Shown piece after piece: positions 62,052-64,000 of a stretch of 64,000 nucleotides of DNA; within the stretch, counting starts at the first letter, position 1, and each line of letters opens with the position of its first letter. A model generated the notes under the pieces. It was not told the DNA's origin, searched no databases, and saw nothing but the letters and a program-made list of their open reading frames with translations. The position numbers were made by a program, and so were the translations under genes. Origin of the DNA: Pseudomonas sp. AN-1 (GTDB lineage: Bacteria > Pseudomonadota > Gammaproteobacteria > Pseudomonadales > Pseudomonadaceae); assembly GCF_034057115.1 (NCBI RefSeq), contig NZ_CP139195.1:3906001-3970000 (forward strand), given 5' to 3'.

Positions 62052-63326
62052 ATGAACCGCGCCCTCTACTCGCTCCTGCTGCACCTCGCCCTGCCACTGA
62101 TCGCCCTGCGCCTGTACCTGCGTGGGCGCAAGGCGCCCGCCTACCGCCAGCGTATCGCCGAGCGCTTCTCGCTGCGTCTGCCGGCGATGCGGCCCGGCGG
62201 CATCTGGGTGCATGCCGTTTCGGTGGGCGAGAGCATCGCCGCGGCGCCGATGATCCGTGCCCTGCGCGAACGGCATCCCGACCTGCCGATCACCGTCACC
62301 TGCATGACCCCCACCGGCTCCGAGCGCATCCGCGCGCTGTTCGGCGACAGCGTGCAGCACTGCTACCTGCCCTACGACCTGCCCTGGGCCGCGGCGCGCT
62401 TCCTCGATCGCGTGCGACCGAAGCTGGCGGTGATCATGGAAACCGAACTGTGGCCCAACCACATCCACCAGTGCGCGCGGCGCGGCATCCCCGCCGTGCT
62501 GGCCAATGCGCGCCTGTCGGAGAGGTCCGCGCGCGGCTACGCGCGCTTTGCCGGCCTGACCCGGCCGATGCTCGCCGAGATGAGCTGGATAGCCGTGCAG
62601 ACCGCGGCCGAAGCCGAGCGCTTTCACCGGCTCGGCGCCCGTCCCGAGTGCGTCGCCGTCACCGGGTCGATCAAGTTCGACCTGCGCATCGATCCCGAAC
62701 TGAAGGCGCGTGCCCAGGCCCTGCGCGCCAGCTGGGGCGCCGACAAGCGCCCGGTATGGATCGCCGCCAGCACCCATGCCGGCGAGGACGAGATCGTCCT
62801 CGCCGCCCATCGCCGGCTGCTGGCCGAGCGCCCGGACAGCCTGCTGATCCTGGTGCCGCGTCATCCGGAGCGTTTCGACGCCGTGCATGCCCTCTGCCTG
62901 CACGAGGGCTTGCGCAGCGTGCGCCGCTCCTCCGGCCTGCCGGTCGGGGCGGCGGAGCAGGTGCTGCTCGGCGATACCATGGGCGAGCTGCTGTTCCTCT
63001 ATGCGCTGGCCGACGTGGCTTTCGTCGGCGGCAGCCTGGTGCCCAACGGCGGGCACAACCTGCTGGAGCCGGCGGCGCTGGGCCTGCCGGTGCTGAGCGG
63101 CCCCCATCTGTTCAACTTCCTCGAGATATCCGCCCAGCTGCGCGAGGCCGGCGCTTGCCTCGAGGTGGGCGACGGCGAGGCCCTGGCCCGCGAGCTGCGC
63201 GCACTGCTCGGCGAGCCGGGCCGCCGCCAGGCCATGGGGCGCGCGGGGCTGGCCGTGTTGCAGCGCAACCAGGGCGCGCTGGCCCGCTTGCTCGACGGGC
63301 TCGGGCGGCTTCTGCAGCTTCGCTGA
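62052..63326 (+). CDS. waaA: 3-deoxy-D-manno-octulosonic acid (Kdo) transferase
   Basis: A 424-residue GT30 enzyme with an N-terminal membrane anchor (ALYSLLLHLALPLIALRLYL). It shows GGIWVHAVSVGESIAAAPMI, METELWPN, ASTHAGEDEIVLAAHRRLL and VGGSLVPNGGHNLLEPAALG. It transfers Kdo to lipid A precursor and so provides the acceptor for WaaC. The ATG at 62052 gives the family N-terminus, though the frame extends upstream. It is monocistronic by position. Confidence 0.96.
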   Translation: MNRALYSLLLHLALPLIALRLYLRGRKAPAYRQRIAERFSLRLPAMRPGGIWVHAVSVGESIAAAPMIRALRERHPDLPITVTCMTPTGSERIRALFGDSVQHCYLPYDLPWAAARFLDRVRPKLAVIMETELWPNHIHQCARRGIPAVLANARLSERSARGYARFAGLTRPMLAEMSWIAVQTAAEAERFHRLGARPECVAVTGSIKFDLRIDPELKARAQALRASWGADKRPVWIAASTHAGEDEIVLAAHRRLLAERPDSLLILVPRHPERFDAVHALCLHEGLRSVRRSSGLPVGAAEQVLLGDTMGELLFLYALADVAFVGGSLVPNGGHNLLEPAALGLPVLSGPHLFNFLEISAQLREAGACLEVGDGEALARELRALLGEPGRRQAMGRAGLAVLQRNQGALARLLDGLGRLLQLR

Positions 63327-63398
63327 GGGCCGGTCTCTCGGCGGCTCGTCCCCAGGCACTGGCCCCATCCGCAGAGGCCGATTAAACTCCTCGGGTTT

Positions 63399-63489
63399 CT
63401 TGTCGGGGTGCCTGGAGTCGCAGGCTGAGATCGGACAGTTCCGAATCCCGTTGAACCTGATCGGGTTAGTACCCGCGTAGGGAACAAGA
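63399..63489 (+). promoter_or_regulatory. TPP riboswitch (THI element) of thiC
   Basis: The conserved core is readable: GGGGTGCC, GGCTGAGATC (63423-63432), TTGAACCTGATC (63451-63462), GGTTAGTACC and GCGTAGGGAACAAG ending near 63488. It binds thiamin diphosphate and represses thiC. Right after it 63493-63500 pairs with 63503-63510 (CCCCGCCG / CGGCGGGG), a likely part of the expression platform. Confidence 0.96.
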
Positions 63490-63570
63490 TGTCCCCGCCG
63501 TCCGGCGGGGGGTCTCCTGCTCCAGGTTCGCTCCGACATTTCCTGCCGTGTGCCGTGGAGAGTCCCGTCG

Positions 63571-64000
63571 ATGAGCGCCACCGAATACAAGAACCTGAGC
63601 GAATCCGCCCAGGTCGACCAGCAGTCCGTCCAGCCGTTGCCCAATTCCCGCAAGGTCTACGTCCAGGGTTCGCGCCCGGATATCCGCGTGCCGATGCGCG
63701 AGATCTCGCTGGCCGATACCCCCACGGACTTCGGCGGCGAGAAGAACGCGCCGGTGCTGGTCTATGACACCTCCGGTCCGTACACCGATCCGAACGTGAC
63801 CATCGACGTGCGCAAGGGGCTGGCCGATGTGCGCAGTGCCTGGATCGAGGAGCGCGGCGATACCGAGAAGCTGCCGGGGCTGTCCTCCGAGTTCGGCCAG
63901 CGCCGCCTGAACGACGCCGAGCTGACCAAGATGCGCTTCGCCCACGTGCGCAACCCGCGTCGCGCCAAGGCCGGCGCCAACGTCACCCAGATGCACTATG
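63571..64000 (+). CDS. thiC: Phosphomethylpyrimidine synthase ThiC (partial, 5' end)
   Basis: The first 143 codons run off the window. The sequence ([59 protein letters not shown]) is the N-terminal domain of ThiC, the radical-SAM enzyme that turns aminoimidazole ribotide into the pyrimidine moiety of thiamin. The ATG follows GGAG and lies 82 bp downstream of the TPP riboswitch, which controls it. Confidence 0.96.
   Translation, partial: MSATEYKNLSESAQVDQQSVQPLPNSRKVYVQGSRPDIRVPMREISLADTPTDFGGEKNAPVLVYDTSGPYTDPNVTIDVRKGLADVRSAWIEERGDTEKLPGLSSEFGQRRLNDAELTKMRFAHVRNPRRAKAGANVTQMHY

Noticed and set aside
59925-63653. Apparent 1242-residue fusion ending in the aldo/keto reductase
   Set aside because: Only the last 270 residues are real; the rest crosses waaA and the oxidoreductase in wrong frames.

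Overview
The window is high-GC, tightly packed bacterial chromosome. Its gene content and order (gltB-gltD-hemE, trxC-like/metY/selO/mscK, msrA, aceEF-glnE-ilvE, then the waaF-waaC-waaG-waaP lipopolysaccharide core locus ending in msbA-hldE, then waaA and thiC) match what I remember of the Pseudomonas aeruginosa chromosome. I therefore read it as a Pseudomonas, probably of the P. aeruginosa group; the species cannot be told from the sequence. No tRNA, rRNA, CRISPR array, insertion sequence or prophage gene is visible. No gene-free stretch exceeds 300 bases.

Layout. 1-3.3 kb: end of gltB, gltD and hemE. 3.3-6.5 kb: a divergent MFS exporter/LysR pair and an orphan ParA ATPase. 6.5-19.2 kb: a minus-strand run (tandem UspA, thioredoxin 2, O-acetylhomoserine sulfhydrylase, SLC13-type anion transporter, SelO, MscK-type channel, CvrA-type antiporter), then rlmJ on plus. 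19.3-29.3 kb: msrA, a small exported protein, aceF/aceE, and divergently glnE and ilvE. 29.4-40.3 kb: the LPS inner-core operon, waaF-waaC-waaG-waaP, two more sugar-kinase-like genes, a carbamoyltransferase, and three glycosyltransferases.

40.3-53.9 kb is an accessory sugar region between the last core glycosyltransferase and the msbA side of the locus. An eleven-gene minus-strand operon (rmlB-gmd-colC-colD-gmm-manC-GT11-rmlA-fdtA-fdtC-fdtB) encodes two nucleotide-sugar routes. One is GDP-colitose, diagnosed by a ColD enzyme with histidine in place of the PLP-binding lysine. The other is a dTDP-3-acetamido-3,6-dideoxyhexose of the Fuc3NAc or Qui3NAc type. A GT11 transferase between them is a natural candidate colitosyltransferase. 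Three sugar O-acyltransferase-type genes flank the operon. No waaL ligase, Wzx flippase or Wzy polymerase is present, although from memory P. aeruginosa carries waaL in this interval.

53.9-64 kb: a small kinase-fold protein lacking the usual catalytic Asp, msbA, hldE, an orphan KAS III-type enzyme, a conserved hypothetical gene, an aldo/keto reductase with an overlapping FAD oxidoreductase, waaA, and a TPP riboswitch ahead of thiC, which runs off the window.

Beyond genes, the window holds several families of intergenic palindromes. One sits inside the waaG-waaP junction and supplies part of the waaP ribosome binding site; another fills the mscK-selO gap and buries the selO ribosome binding site. 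A pair of matching palindromes 52 bp apart lies between aceE and glnE.
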